A stretch of 64,000 nucleotides of DNA, taken from assembly GCF_000176035.2 (NCBI RefSeq), contig NC_015675.1, positions 558,001 through 622,000 of the forward strand. Direction: 5' to 3'. Position 1 is the first letter of the stretch; the number at the start of each line of letters is the position of its first letter. The notes beneath the pieces are model-generated. The model was not told where the DNA came from and did not search any database. It worked only from the letters and a program-made list of their open reading frames with translations. The position numbers and the translations under genes are program-made. The DNA is from Mesorhizobium opportunistum WSM2075 (GTDB lineage Bacteria; Pseudomonadota; Alphaproteobacteria; Rhizobiales; Rhizobiaceae). This document shows positions 36,169 through 46,373 of this stretch, piece by piece.

Positions 36169-36832
36169 CCAGCTTTCCAACATCGCCCTGCTGCGGCTGA
36201 TGGCGTGGCTGTCGCCGGCCTTTCCGGTCGGTGGCTTTGCCTACAGCCACGGTCTGGAGCGCGCGGTGCATGACGGGCTGGTGGCCGATGCCGCAAGCCT
36301 CGCTGGATGGCTGGAAACGCTGGTCGAAATGGGTTCGGGCTGGAACGATGCCGTGCTGTTCGCCGAGAGCTGGCGCCGCGCCCACAACGCCGGCGATCTC
36401 GTCGAAGTGGCCGCGCTCGCCGAGGCGCTCGCCGGTTCGCGCGAACGCCACACCGAGACCATGCTGCAAGGTACCGCCTTCATCAAGGCCGCATCGGCCT
36501 GGCCCAATCCCGTGCTGGAGCGCTTGCCGGCCGAATGCGCCTATTGCATCGCTGTCGGGACCATCGCCGGCGGCAATGGCATTGCGCTGCGGGACGCGCT
36601 GTCCGCCTTCCTGCAAGCCTTCTTCTCCAACCTTGTCCAGGCGGCGATCAGGTTGGGTGTCGTCGGCCAGTCGGAAGCAACAGTGCTGCTTGCCGGCTTC
36701 GAGCCGCTGGCCCTGGCAACCGCTGCCCGCGCCGCCAGTTCCTCGCTCGACGATCTCGGCGGCTGTGCCTTCGTCTCCGATGTCATGGCGATGAAGCACG
36801 AAACCCAATATTCGCGGCTGTTCCGCTCATGA
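36161..36832 (+). CDS. ureF: Urease accessory protein UreF
   Basis: A 223-residue helical accessory protein that acts as the GTPase-checkpoint partner of UreG. Typical features are [24 protein letters not shown] near the start and D-V-M-A-M-K-H-E at the end. It starts inside the 3' end of ureE, on ATG 36161, and its TGA overlaps the DUF3995 ATG. Confidence 0.94.
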   Translation: MTDQLSNIALLRLMAWLSPAFPVGGFAYSHGLERAVHDGLVADAASLAGWLETLVEMGSGWNDAVLFAESWRRAHNAGDLVEVAALAEALAGSRERHTETMLQGTAFIKAASAWPNPVLERLPAECAYCIAVGTIAGGNGIALRDALSAFLQAFFSNLVQAAIRLGVVGQSEATVLLAGFEPLALATAARAASSSLDDLGGCAFVSDVMAMKHETQYSRLFRS

Positions 36833-37269
36833 TCGCCCTCGCCTTCGTCCTTTCATTCGTCCTGCTGCTGATCACGGCGCTGCATGTCTATTGGGGCATT
36901 GGCGGCATCTGGCCGGGCAGGGATGCCAAGTCATGCGCCCATGCCGTCGTCGGTTTTCGCGGCATCGATGAAATGCCGACGCCGTTTGCCAGCTTCGCGG
37001 TTGCCGCCTGTCTCGCCCTGGCAACGTTGTGGCCACTGGCGCTGATCGGCTTTTTTGCATCGCCCTTCCCCAGGGAAGGCCTCGCCGCCACCGCGCTGCT
37101 CATCGGGCTGGTGTTTCTCGGGCGCGGCATTGCCGGCTTCACGCCCTGGTGGCGCCGGCTGACCCCCGAGCAGCCCTTCGCCCGGCTCGATATAAGCTAT
37201 TATTCGCCGCTGTGCCTGTTGATCGGGCTCGGCTTCGCAGTCCTTGCCATCACGGAGTTCCCGACATGA
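36829..37269 (+). CDS. DUF3995 membrane protein
   Basis: A 146-residue inner-membrane protein with four hydrophobic segments. The opening [13 protein letters not shown] and the closing [12 protein letters not shown] are hallmarks of DUF3995. It is coupled by 4-bp overlaps to both ureF upstream and ureG downstream. Its function is unknown; the strict coupling makes a contribution to urease maturation or metal supply worth considering, but this is inference. Confidence 0.85.
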   Translation: MIALAFVLSFVLLLITALHVYWGIGGIWPGRDAKSCAHAVVGFRGIDEMPTPFASFAVAACLALATLWPLALIGFFASPFPREGLAATALLIGLVFLGRGIAGFTPWWRRLTPEQPFARLDISYYSPLCLLIGLGFAVLAITEFPT

Positions 37270-37907
37270 CCCAGGCTAACGGTCCCCTTCGCATCGGTAT
37301 TGGCGGCCCCGTCGGCTCGGGCAAGACGACGCTCACCGAAAAACTCTGCAAGGCGCTGCGCGATGAATTCTCCATCGCGGTCGTCACCAACGACATCTAC
37401 ACCAGGGAAGACGCCATGATGCTGGCGCGGCTACAGGCGCTGCCGGAGGACCGCATCGTCGGTGTCGAGACTGGCGGCTGCCCGCACACCGCGATCCGCG
37501 AGGATGCCTCGATCAATCTGCAGGCGATCGCCGAACTCAACCGGAAGTTCCCCGATCTCGACATCATCTTCATCGAATCGGGCGGCGACAACCTTGCCGC
37601 CACCTTCTCGCCGGACCTTGCCGACCTGACGCTGTACGTCATCTCGGTCTGCCAGGGCGAAGAAATCCCGCGGAAAGGCGGACCGGCGATCACCCGCTCG
37701 GACTTCCTCATCATCAACAAGAGCGACCTGGCGCCCTATGTGAACGTCAACCTCGACGTGATGGAGAGCGATGCCGGCCGCATGCGCGGCAAGCGCCCGT
37801 TCGGCTTCACCGACCTGTCGCGCGGCAAAGGGCTGCAGGAGGTCATCGATTTCATCGTCGAGCATGGCGGGCTGAGGGCCGGCATTGCCGCCAGCACGGC
37901 GGCCTGA
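37266..37907 (+). CDS. ureG: Urease accessory GTPase UreG
   Basis: A 213-residue SIMIBI-class GTPase that couples GTP hydrolysis to nickel insertion. The P-loop is [10 protein letters not shown] (about residues 13-22), the nickel-binding C-P-H motif is in [11 protein letters not shown], and the conserved F-I-E-S-G-G-D-N and N-K-S-D (G4) motifs follow. It begins in a 4-bp overlap with the DUF3995 gene and is the last urease gene of the cluster. Confidence 0.97.
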   Translation: MTQANGPLRIGIGGPVGSGKTTLTEKLCKALRDEFSIAVVTNDIYTREDAMMLARLQALPEDRIVGVETGGCPHTAIREDASINLQAIAELNRKFPDLDIIFIESGGDNLAATFSPDLADLTLYVISVCQGEEIPRKGGPAITRSDFLIINKSDLAPYVNVNLDVMESDAGRMRGKRPFGFTDLSRGKGLQEVIDFIVEHGGLRAGIAASTAA

Positions 37908-37994
37908 CCGGCAGCCGCCTCTTCCTGCACCAACCGAAACCCGTTGCGGGCGGACGTGGGTCGCGGCATTCTTGCCAAAACCGGAGGATTTTCG

Positions 37995-38762
37995 ATGAGC
38001 ATCGCCCGCCTGCAGAAGGAAACGCTGACCAACCTGCCGTTCTACGAAGAGCGCGTCGATCTTGCCTGCGCCTTCCGCTGGACGGCGCGGCTCAACATGC
38101 ATGAAGCGGTGGCCAACCATTTCTCGCTGGCGGTCAACGAGGACGGCACGCAATTCCTGATGAACCCCAACCAGGTGCATTTCTCGCGTATCAAGGCGAG
38201 CGACCTTTTGATGATCGACGCTAACGATCCCGACACGCTCACGGGGCCGAACGCGCCCGACCCGACGGCCTGGGGACTGCACGGCGCCATCCATCGCAAT
38301 GTCCGCCACGCGCGCTGCGTCATGCATGTCCATTCGATCCACGCCACGGTGCTGGCCTCGCTCGCCGATTCCCGCCTGCCGCCGATCGACCAGAATTCGG
38401 CAATGTTCTTCAACCGCCATGTCGTCGACGCCCATTATGGCGGACTGGCCTTCGAGGAAGAGGGCGAACGCTGCTCGCAGCTTCTGACCGACCCCAAGGT
38501 CAAGGTGATGGTGATGGGCAATCATGGCGTGCTGGTCATCGGCGATACGGTCGCCGATGCGTTCAACCGCATGTTCTATTTCGAGCGCGCCGCCGAAACC
38601 TACATCAAGGCACTTTGGACCGGCCGGCCGCTGCGCACGCTGTCCGACCCGATCGCCGAGAAGACGGCCAGCGAAATGGACGACTATCCCGGCCAGGCCG
38701 AGCGCCATCTCAGCGAACTGAAGGCGATCCTCGACGAGCAGGAACCGGTCTACCGGAACTGA
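37995..38762 (+). CDS. Class II aldolase/adducin-family protein
   Basis: A 255-residue member of the fuculose-1-phosphate aldolase/adducin family, a zinc-dependent fold used in aldol cleavage or decarboxylation. Likely metal ligands lie in V-M-H-V-H-S-I-H near residue 107-114 and M-G-N-H-G-V-L near residue 175. ATG 37995 follows GGAGG (37983-37987). It stands after ureG and converges with a hydrolase gene. The substrate is not deducible; fungal and bacterial relatives are often only annotated as class II aldolase. Confidence 0.85.
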   Translation: MSIARLQKETLTNLPFYEERVDLACAFRWTARLNMHEAVANHFSLAVNEDGTQFLMNPNQVHFSRIKASDLLMIDANDPDTLTGPNAPDPTAWGLHGAIHRNVRHARCVMHVHSIHATVLASLADSRLPPIDQNSAMFFNRHVVDAHYGGLAFEEEGERCSQLLTDPKVKVMVMGNHGVLVIGDTVADAFNRMFYFERAAETYIKALWTGRPLRTLSDPIAEKTASEMDDYPGQAERHLSELKAILDEQEPVYRN

Positions 38763-38774
38763 GCTTCCGGGAAC

Positions 38775-39407
38775 TCAGAGCCCAAGCTCTCCGCGCAACT
38801 CCTCGGCGCTGTTGATGACCGTGGCGCCGGGCGGTCCTTCCATCGGCTTCTCCGGCCAGAAGATCGTCTTCATGCCCGCCGCCAGCCCTGCCAGGGCGCC
38901 GGGCCAGCTGTCGTCGATCGCCACGGCGTGCGCGGGATCGACATCGGCGAGATAGGCGGCGCGCAGGAAGGGTTCGGCGTGCGGCTTGCCTTCGCGCACG
39001 TCGTTGCGGCTGATCGTCTTCATGCCCGGATAGGTCAGCCCGACCATGCGCAGATTGGCATCGACGATCATCCGGTCCGAATTGGACACCACGGCCTGCG
39101 CCACGCCCTTTGCCCGCAACTCGTTGAAAATCTCGATCGCGCCGGGGCGCGGCTGCAAGCTTTCGACAAGCGGCAGATAGTGTTCGTATTTGTGGACGAT
39201 CCATTCGTCGAAGGGCAGGTCCAGGCCGAACTCGTCGCGCATCATCTCGTAGACCGGCCAGGCGGCAACGCCGAGCACCCGCTCATGCAAATCATCAGGC
39301 GGTATCAGACCGGCATTGCGCATCGCCGCCACGAGGGCTGCCTCATGCAGCGGTTCGCTGTCGACCAGCGTGCCGTCCATGTCCCAGAAAACCGCTTTCG
39401 GTGTCAT
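38775..39407 (-). CDS. HAD-superfamily hydrolase (beta-phosphoglucomutase/phosphatase type)
   Basis: A 210-residue enzyme with motif I V-F-W-D-M-D-G-T-L-V-D-S (nucleophile Asp near residue 9), motif II V-V-S-N-S, and the K-P-H-A-E-P-F Lys followed by V-A-I-D-D-S acidic motif IV. A helical cap domain lies between motif I and II. It would dephosphorylate or isomerise a sugar phosphate. AGGAGC precedes ATG 39407. It is divergent from the SorC regulator, hinting at a link to sugar metabolism. Confidence 0.87.
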   Translation of the reverse strand: MTPKAVFWDMDGTLVDSEPLHEAALVAAMRNAGLIPPDDLHERVLGVAAWPVYEMMRDEFGLDLPFDEWIVHKYEHYLPLVESLQPRPGAIEIFNELRAKGVAQAVVSNSDRMIVDANLRMVGLTYPGMKTISRNDVREGKPHAEPFLRAAYLADVDPAHAVAIDDSWPGALAGLAAGMKTIFWPEKPMEGPPGATVINSAEELRGELGL

Positions 39408-39653
39408 GCAGCGCTCCTTTTTTCGATCCCTTAAAGGGTTTGCGCCGGGAGATAAACCTTCGCGACCGCAGAACGCGGCTCCGGCCGGCAACCGACGCCG
39501 CATTGCTTCTCCGACCAGACATTGGTGGATGCAAAATCCGGGTTGGACAGACGCAAGCATTTGCCCTTGAGATTGACAATTGCACAGCAGGCAGTTCCCT
39601 GCGAAACTAGGCATGGACCGCCTCGATGACCGGCGGCCTCGGGGAGGCAGGAC

Positions 39654-40613
39654 GTGAATACGCGGCAGGATGGCGGCAACAACAGGCTGGACGACGCGGC
39701 GCGCGCCGGGTGGCTTTACTATGTTGCCGGCAACACACAGGACCAGATCGCCGCGACGCTCGGCATATCGCGGCAGACCGCGCAGCGGCTGGTGTCGCTG
39801 GCGGTGTCGGAAGGGCTGATCAAGGTGCGCGTCGACCATCCGATCGCCAACTGCCTGGACCTCGCGGCCCGGCTCAAGTCGCGTTTCGCGCTCGACCTGG
39901 TCGAGGTGGTGCCGAGCGACCCGAATTCATCCTCCACCACCATCGGTATCGCCGAGGCGGCCGCCGCCGAGATCGAGCGCCGGCTGCGGTCACCGACGCC
40001 GATCGTCATGGGGATCGGCACCGGGCGCACGCTGAAGGCGGCAATCGAACAGCTGCCGCCGATGGAATGCCCGCAGCACAAGGTGGTGTCGTTGACCGGC
40101 AACATCTCGCCGGACGGCTCGGCCGCCTTCTACAACGTCATCTTCACCATGGCCGACAGGGTCAAGGCGCGCTCCTTTCCAATGCCGCTGCCGGTCATCG
40201 CCTCCTCGCCGCAGGAGCGCGAGATGCTGCTCAACCAGCCGATGATCCAGCCGACGCTGGCGCTGGCAGCCGAGGCCGACGTCACCTTCATCGGCATCGG
40301 CGATCTCGGCCCGAAGGCGCCGCTCTACGAGGACGGCTTCATTTCAGAAAGCGAGCTGAAAGCCCTGCAGAAGGCGGGAGGCATCGCCGAGATCGTCGGC
40401 TGGGTGTTCGATCGCGAAGGGCGCATGATCGAGGGCATCACCAATGACCGGGTGTCGTCGGCATCGCTGCCGTCGCGCGAGAAATCGCTGGTCATTGCGC
40501 TGGCCATGGGCGAGCGCAAGCTGCCGGGTATCCTGGCGGCCGTGAACCGCCGGCTGGTCAACGGGCTCATCACCGACGAGCGGACGGCAGCTGCGCTGCT
40601 GGCCAGCATCTGA
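39654..40613 (+). CDS. SorC/DeoR-family sugar-binding transcriptional regulator
   Basis: A 319-residue regulator from GTG 39654, preceded by GGGGAGG. The N-terminal helix-turn-helix reads T-Q-D-Q-I-A-A-T-L-G-I-S-R-Q-T-A-Q-R-L. It is followed by the large sugar-phosphate-binding domain with G-I-G-T-G-R-T-L, I-G-I-G-D-L-G and C-terminal I-A-L-A-M-G-E-R-K. This is the family of the rhizobial smo regulator, and the smo/mtl operon begins 1.5 kb downstream, so control of polyol use is the likely role. Two unrelated genes separate them. Confidence 0.88.
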   Translation: MNTRQDGGNNRLDDAARAGWLYYVAGNTQDQIAATLGISRQTAQRLVSLAVSEGLIKVRVDHPIANCLDLAARLKSRFALDLVEVVPSDPNSSSTTIGIAEAAAAEIERRLRSPTPIVMGIGTGRTLKAAIEQLPPMECPQHKVVSLTGNISPDGSAAFYNVIFTMADRVKARSFPMPLPVIASSPQEREMLLNQPMIQPTLALAAEADVTFIGIGDLGPKAPLYEDGFISESELKALQKAGGIAEIVGWVFDREGRMIEGITNDRVSSASLPSREKSLVIALAMGERKLPGILAAVNRRLVNGLITDERTAAALLASI

Positions 40614-40654
40614 CTGGAACCCGCCGCGAGCGATTTGCGATAAAGAGAGCAATG

Positions 40655-40840
40655 CTATCCGTGCCGCCCGAAAGGGTCGTTGCCGTCAAGGAAACCGAGG
40701 TCGCGCTGCAGATGCGGCGACAGGTCCCTGATGTCGAGATGTGCCTTTTTTCGGCTCGCAAACCAGCCGAATCCGTCCGCGAGCCACGAAATCCAGCGAT
40801 GATCGGGGGCGGGAGTGCATTTTTGCTGTGCCATGGTCAT
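40655..40840 (-). CDS. Small DUF1127-like protein
   Basis: A 61-residue protein with ATG 40840 preceded by GAAGG. The C-terminal half R-D-L-S-P-H-L-Q-R-D-L-G-F-L-D-G recalls the arginine-rich DUF1127 proteins that are abundant in Rhizobiales and are implicated in phosphate/RNA-related regulation. The resemblance is partial. It is convergent with the SorC gene and divergent from the LysR gene. Confidence 0.5.
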   Translation of the reverse strand: MTMAQQKCTPAPDHRWISWLADGFGWFASRKKAHLDIRDLSPHLQRDLGFLDGNDPFGRHG

Positions 40841-40950
40841 GATCGTCAACCTTCGCTATCCTGGACCCGAATGACGGGTTGACGCTGAATGTCGGTCTTG
40901 CCGGCCGCCTTGGCCAATCGAACGTCGATAAGGACCCATAAGGAGGCTTT

Positions 40951-41856
40951 ATGCCGGACCTCAGCTCGCGGCAGGTTTCGCAGCTCCCGCCTCTGCAGGC
41001 GATCCGGGTGTTCGAAGCGGTGGCGCGGCACCTTTCCTTCACCAAGGCGGCCGAGGAGCTCGCCATGACGCAAGCAGCGGTCAGCTATCAGATCAAGGTG
41101 CTGGAGGAGCGGGTCGGCGCGCCGCTTTTCCTGCGGCGGCCGCGCCAGATCGCACTCACCGAGGCCGGCCAGCGCCTCGCGCCGGCGGTCAGCGAGGCCT
41201 TCGCCATTCTTGGCCAGGCCTATGCCGCGGCGCGCGGCGGCGCGGATGGCGTGCTGTGCGTCACCACCGTGCTGACCTTCGCCTCGAACTGGCTGGCGCA
41301 CCATCTGGGCTCGTTCCAGATCGCTCATCCTTCGCTCGCCGTGCGGCTCGAAACGTCGAGCCGGCTGACGGATTTCGCCCGCGAGGATGTCGACCTCGCC
41401 ATCCGGTCGGGCGGCGGCAAATGGCCGGGGCTGGAAGCCTACAAGCTGCTCGATGCCGATTTCACGCCGATGCTGAGCCCGAAGCTCGCGGCAAGCATCG
41501 GCGGCGTCAGGGAACCGGCGGACCTGTTGCGGCTGCCGATCCTCGATCCCGGCGACATCTGGTGGACGCAATGGTTCGAGGCTGCCGGCGTGCACTCGCA
41601 CGATCTCGCCAAGCGGCCCGGCAGCAGCATGGGCGCACAGGCCTATGAGGCCAATGCCGCGATCGCCGGTCATGGCGTGGCGATCCTGACCCGGGCGCTG
41701 TTCAAGGCGGAACTCGCCGACGGCCGCCTGATCCAACCCTTCGACCTCGTCGGCGACGATGGCCACGCCTACTGGCTGGTCTATCCGGAGGCACGGCGCA
41801 ACGTGCCGAAGATCCGCGCCTTCCGCGACTGGCTGCTGGCCGAAATAGCCTGCTGA
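40951..41856 (+). CDS. LysR-family transcriptional regulator (GcvA-like)
   Basis: A 301-residue regulator. The N-terminal winged helix has L-S-F-T-K-A-A-E-E-L-A-M-T-Q-A-A-V-S-Y-Q-I-K, the GcvA-subgroup pattern, followed by L-F-L-R-R-P-R and a type-2 periplasmic-binding effector domain. In this subgroup the effector is usually an amino acid or small acid. It lies between the DUF1127-like gene and the polyol operon and does not face an obvious target except that small gene. Confidence 0.9.
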   Translation: MPDLSSRQVSQLPPLQAIRVFEAVARHLSFTKAAEELAMTQAAVSYQIKVLEERVGAPLFLRRPRQIALTEAGQRLAPAVSEAFAILGQAYAAARGGADGVLCVTTVLTFASNWLAHHLGSFQIAHPSLAVRLETSSRLTDFAREDVDLAIRSGGGKWPGLEAYKLLDADFTPMLSPKLAASIGGVREPADLLRLPILDPGDIWWTQWFEAAGVHSHDLAKRPGSSMGAQAYEANAAIAGHGVAILTRALFKAELADGRLIQPFDLVGDDGHAYWLVYPEARRNVPKIRAFRDWLLAEIAC

Positions 41857-42138
41857 CTGGCAAGGTGCATCGCTTCGAAGCGAAGTTCCGCGACGCGTCT
41901 TCATGCATGCCGTTCAAAATGCCGGTCGTTTTGGCCTCCGGATCCGATCGGGCTGCGCGACCTCTGAATTATGAGAGGCAGCAGGCAGCCTGCCCGGCTA
42001 TTTCCTCCACTCCATATCCGGCCAGCGTCGTCGAGTGCTGCGCTGCAGCATCGAATCTGGCTTGACATAATATGGAACTTAATGAGTAATTGCTCACAGC
42101 CAAGGCAAATGCTCATCTTGGTCCATGGGAGGAATTTG
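41857..42138 (+). promoter_or_regulatory. Promoter/operator region of the polyol operon
   Basis: TTGACA (42062-42067) followed 17 bp later by AGTAAT (42085-42090) is a good sigma-70-like promoter. Overlapping the -10 is TGAGTAATTGCTCA (42083-42096), a 14-bp near-palindrome (12 of 14 symmetric). A further TGCTCA half-site lies at 42110-42115. These are candidates for the SorC-type regulator's operator. A GGGAGG ribosome site stands before the first gene. The rest of the 282-bp gap shows nothing recognisable. Confidence 0.5.
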
Positions 42139-43449
42139 ATGAAACTTCGTACGCTCATCCTGGGCTTGTGCTCGACCAGCGCGCTGGCGTTCGCTGCGCA
42201 CGCCGAATCCATCACCATCGCCACCGTCAACAATGGCGATATGGTCCGCATGCAGAAGCTGACCGACGACTTCACCAAGGCAAACCCCGACATCCAGCTC
42301 AACTGGGTGACGCTCGAGGAAAACGTGCTGCGCGAGCGCGTCACCACAGACATCGCCACCAAGGGCGGCCAGTACGACGTGATGACGATCGGCACCTACG
42401 AGGTTCCGATCTGGGCCAAGCAGAGCTGGCTGTTGCCGCTCGACAAGCTCGGCGACGACTACGACGCCAAGGACATCATCCCGGCCATCGCCGGCGGCCT
42501 GTCGGTCGACGGCAAGCTCTATGCCGCGCCCTTCTACGGCGAAAGCTCCTTCGTCATGTACCGCAAGGACCTGATGGACAAGGCCGGGCTGAAGATGCCC
42601 GACGCGCCGACCTGGGACTTCATCAAGCAGGCCGCCGACAAGATGACCGACCGCGCCAATGGCGTGAACGGCGTGTGCCTGCGCGGCAAGGCCGGCTGGG
42701 GCGAGAACATGGCCTTCCTGACCGCCATGTCGAACTCCTTCGGCGCCCGCTGGTTCGACGAGAACTGGAAGCCGCAATTCGATCAGCCCGAATGGAAGAA
42801 CACGCTGCAGTTCTATGTCGACCTGATGAAGGCCGACGGCCCCGAGGGCGCGTCCTCCAACGGCTTCAACGAAAATCTGGCGCTGTTCCAGCAGGGCAAG
42901 TGCGGCATGTGGATCGACGCCACGGTCGCCGCGTCCTTCGTCTCCGATCCAAAGGCCTCGCAGGTCGCCGACAAGGTCGGCTATGCGCTGGCCCCGGACA
43001 ATGGGCTGGGCAAGCGCGGCAACTGGCTGTGGGCCTGGTCGCTGGCCATTCCCGCCGGTACGCAGAAGGCTGACGCCGCCGAGAAGTTCGTCTCCTGGGC
43101 GACCAGCAAGCACTATGCCGAGCTCGTCGCATCGAAGGAAGGCTGGGCCAATGCTCCTCCCGGAACGCGCTCGTCGCTCTATGCCAACGCCGACTACCAG
43201 AAAGCGGCTCCGTTCGCCAAGATGACGCTGGACTCGATCAACGCGGCCGACCCGACGCATCCGACCGTCAAGCCGGTGCCCTATGTCGGCGTGCAGTTCG
43301 TCGCCATCCCTGAATTCCAGGGCCTTGGCACCACTGTCGGCCAGCTGTTCTCGGCGGCTCTCGCCGGCCAGTCGAGCGTCGACGATGCCCTGAAGCAGGC
43401 CCAGGACGCCGCCACGGCGACAATGACCGAAGGCGGTTATATCAAGTAG
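42139..43449 (+). CDS. smoE: Polyol ABC transporter periplasmic binding protein (SmoE-like)
   Basis: A 436-residue family-1 solute-binding protein. The signal peptide ends A-H-A near residue 22; the mature protein begins S-I-T-I-A-T-V-N-N-G-D. The pattern Y-D-V-M-T-I-G-T-Y-E-V near residue 80 and W-A-W-S-L-A-I-P-A-G in the C-lobe matches sorbitol/mannitol binding proteins of rhizobial smo operons. It is the first gene of an eight-gene polyol operon. Two large stem-loops follow its stop (43468-43524). Confidence 0.88.
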   Translation: MKLRTLILGLCSTSALAFAAHAESITIATVNNGDMVRMQKLTDDFTKANPDIQLNWVTLEENVLRERVTTDIATKGGQYDVMTIGTYEVPIWAKQSWLLPLDKLGDDYDAKDIIPAIAGGLSVDGKLYAAPFYGESSFVMYRKDLMDKAGLKMPDAPTWDFIKQAADKMTDRANGVNGVCLRGKAGWGENMAFLTAMSNSFGARWFDENWKPQFDQPEWKNTLQFYVDLMKADGPEGASSNGFNENLALFQQGKCGMWIDATVAASFVSDPKASQVADKVGYALAPDNGLGKRGNWLWAWSLAIPAGTQKADAAEKFVSWATSKHYAELVASKEGWANAPPGTRSSLYANADYQKAAPFAKMTLDSINAADPTHPTVKPVPYVGVQFVAIPEFQGLGTTVGQLFSAALAGQSSVDDALKQAQDAATATMTEGGYIK

Positions 43450-43467
43450 GCTCCTCCCGGTGCCGAA

Positions 43468-43524
43468 TGCCGGTCGCGCATCATGACCGGCAATGGCCGC
43501 CCGAGTCCCAGTTCGGGCGGCCAT
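43468..43524 (+). other. Tandem stem-loops after the polyol-binding-protein gene
   Basis: TGCCGGTC (43468-43475) pairs with GACCGGCA (43485-43492). Immediately after, ATGGCCGCCCGA (43493-43504) pairs perfectly with TCGGGCGGCCAT (43513-43524) around an 8-nt loop. Both lie between the binding protein and the first permease gene. Confidence 0.85.
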
Positions 43525-43588
43525 CTTCAAAATCCTGGAATTTCTGGCGCAACTCTAAAATCCAGCTGACCTTTGGAGGGTGACCGTC

Positions 43589-44461
43589 ATGGCTACTCAG
43601 CAGACCCGTTCGCTTGCCCGTTTCATGATGGCGCCATCTGTCGTCCTGCTCCTGGTCTGGATGGTTGTCCCACTGGCGCTCACGCTGTGGTTCTCCTTCC
43701 AGCAGTACAATCCGCTCAATCCGATCCGCGACGGGTTCGTCGGTGTCTCCAACTACGCGCTGTTCTATTCCAATCCAGCCTTCCTACAGTCGATCCTCAA
43801 CACGCTCGTCCTGGTGATCAGCGTGCTGCTGATCACGGTGATCGGCGGCATCCTTTTGGCGCTGCTGATCGACCAGCCGATGTGGGGGCAAGGGATTGTG
43901 CGCATCCTCGTCATCTCGCCGTTCTTCGTCATGCCGCCGGTGGCCGCATTGGTCTGGAAGAATATGATCATGCATCCGCAATACGGGGTGTTCGCCGATA
44001 TAGCGCGATTCTTCGGGGCTCAGCCGATCGACTGGTTCGGGCAGCATCCGATGACGGCGATCATCATCATTGTTGCCTGGCAATGGCTGCCTTTCGCGAC
44101 GCTGATCTTGCTGACCGCCCTGCAGTCGCTCGACGGCGAGCAGAAGGAAGCCGCCGAGATGGACGGCGCCGGCTTCATCAGCCGCTTCATCTATCTGACG
44201 CTGCCGCACATGTCGCGCGCCATTACCGTCGTCATCCTGATCCAGACGATCTTCCTTTTGTCGGTCTATGCCGAGATCCTGGTCACCACCAATGGCGGCC
44301 CGGGATACGCTTCCACCAACCTGCCCTTCCTGGTCTACCAGAAGGCGTTGCTGGAATTCAAAATCGGCCAGGCATCCGCGGGCGGTGTGATCGCCGTCAT
44401 TCTCGCCAACATCGTTGCCTTCTTCGCCATGCGCGCCGTCGGCAAGAACCTGGACAAATAA
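43589..44461 (+). CDS. smoF: Polyol ABC transporter permease (SmoF-like)
   Basis: A 290-residue MalF-type inner-membrane permease with six membrane segments and the cytoplasmic E-A-A-x-x-D-G-A loop (E-A-A-E-M-D-G-A-G-F, about residues 190-200) that contacts the ATPase. GGAGG stands at 43575-43579 before ATG 43589. Together with the next gene it forms the heterodimeric channel of the polyol importer. Confidence 0.9.
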   Translation: MATQQTRSLARFMMAPSVVLLLVWMVVPLALTLWFSFQQYNPLNPIRDGFVGVSNYALFYSNPAFLQSILNTLVLVISVLLITVIGGILLALLIDQPMWGQGIVRILVISPFFVMPPVAALVWKNMIMHPQYGVFADIARFFGAQPIDWFGQHPMTAIIIIVAWQWLPFATLILLTALQSLDGEQKEAAEMDGAGFISRFIYLTLPHMSRAITVVILIQTIFLLSVYAEILVTTNGGPGYASTNLPFLVYQKALLEFKIGQASAGGVIAVILANIVAFFAMRAVGKNLDK

Positions 44462-44472
44462 GGGAGGATACG

Positions 44473-45297
44473 ATGGCACGCTCAGTCACCACCCAGCACA
44501 AGACGATCGCGACCGTTGCGGCCTGGATTGTCGCCCTGCTGATCTTCTTCCCGATCCTCTATACGATCATCACCTCGTTCAAGTCGGAACAGGAGGCGAT
44601 CCAGGGCTTCAACCTGATCCCATCAGGAACATTCGAGAGCTATACCGAGGTCCAGGCGCAGAGCGGCTACTTCAAATTCTTCTTCAACTCGGTGCTGCTC
44701 TCGGTCGGTTCGACCATCCTGGCCTTGCTGGTCGCCATTCCGGCTGCATGGTCGATGGCTTTCTCGCCGACCAAGCGGACCAAGGACATATTGATGTGGA
44801 TGCTGTCCACCAAGATGATGCCGGCGGTCGCAGTGCTGTTCCCGATCTACCTGATCTTCCGCAATCTCGGACTGCTCGACAGCCGTATCGGCCTGATGGT
44901 CATGCTGATGCTGATCAACCTGCCGATCGTGGTGTGGATGCTCTACACCTATTTCCGCGAAATCCCCGGCGAGATCCTGGAAGCGGCACGCATGGACGGC
45001 GCGTCGCTATGGAACGAGATCGTCTATGTTCTGACCCCGATGGCGGTGCCCGGCATTGCCTCGACCATGCTGCTCAACATCATCCTGGCCTGGAACGAGG
45101 CGTTCTGGACGATCCGGCTGACCACCACGGACGCAGCTCCGCTGACCGCGTTCATCAGTTCCTTCTCCAGTCCGCAAGGCCTGTTCTGGGCCAAGCTTTC
45201 GGCGGCCTCGACGCTGGCCATCGCGCCGATCCTGATCATGGGCTGGTTCAGCCAGAAGCAGCTGGTGCGCGGCCTGACATTTGGCGCCGTCAAATAA
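44473..45297 (+). CDS. smoG: Polyol ABC transporter permease (SmoG-like)
   Basis: A 274-residue MalG-type permease. The ATPase-contact loop reads E-A-A-R-M-D-G-A-S-L, and an S-A-x-x-L-A-I-A-P segment closes the protein. It starts 11 bp after the SmoF-like gene behind GGGAGG. About six membrane helices are expected. Confidence 0.9.
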   Translation: MARSVTTQHKTIATVAAWIVALLIFFPILYTIITSFKSEQEAIQGFNLIPSGTFESYTEVQAQSGYFKFFFNSVLLSVGSTILALLVAIPAAWSMAFSPTKRTKDILMWMLSTKMMPAVAVLFPIYLIFRNLGLLDSRIGLMVMLMLINLPIVVWMLYTYFREIPGEILEAARMDGASLWNEIVYVLTPMAVPGIASTMLLNIILAWNEAFWTIRLTTTDAAPLTAFISSFSSPQGLFWAKLSAASTLAIAPILIMGWFSQKQLVRGLTFGAVK

Positions 45298-45368
45298 TGG
45301 CGATGCGGTTAAATAACTGGATTTGCCTGAAGCAACCGGCAGGAAAATAACCCCCCGGGGAGGAAACC

Positions 45369-46369
<1,001 letters not shown>

Positions 46370-46373
<4 letters not shown>

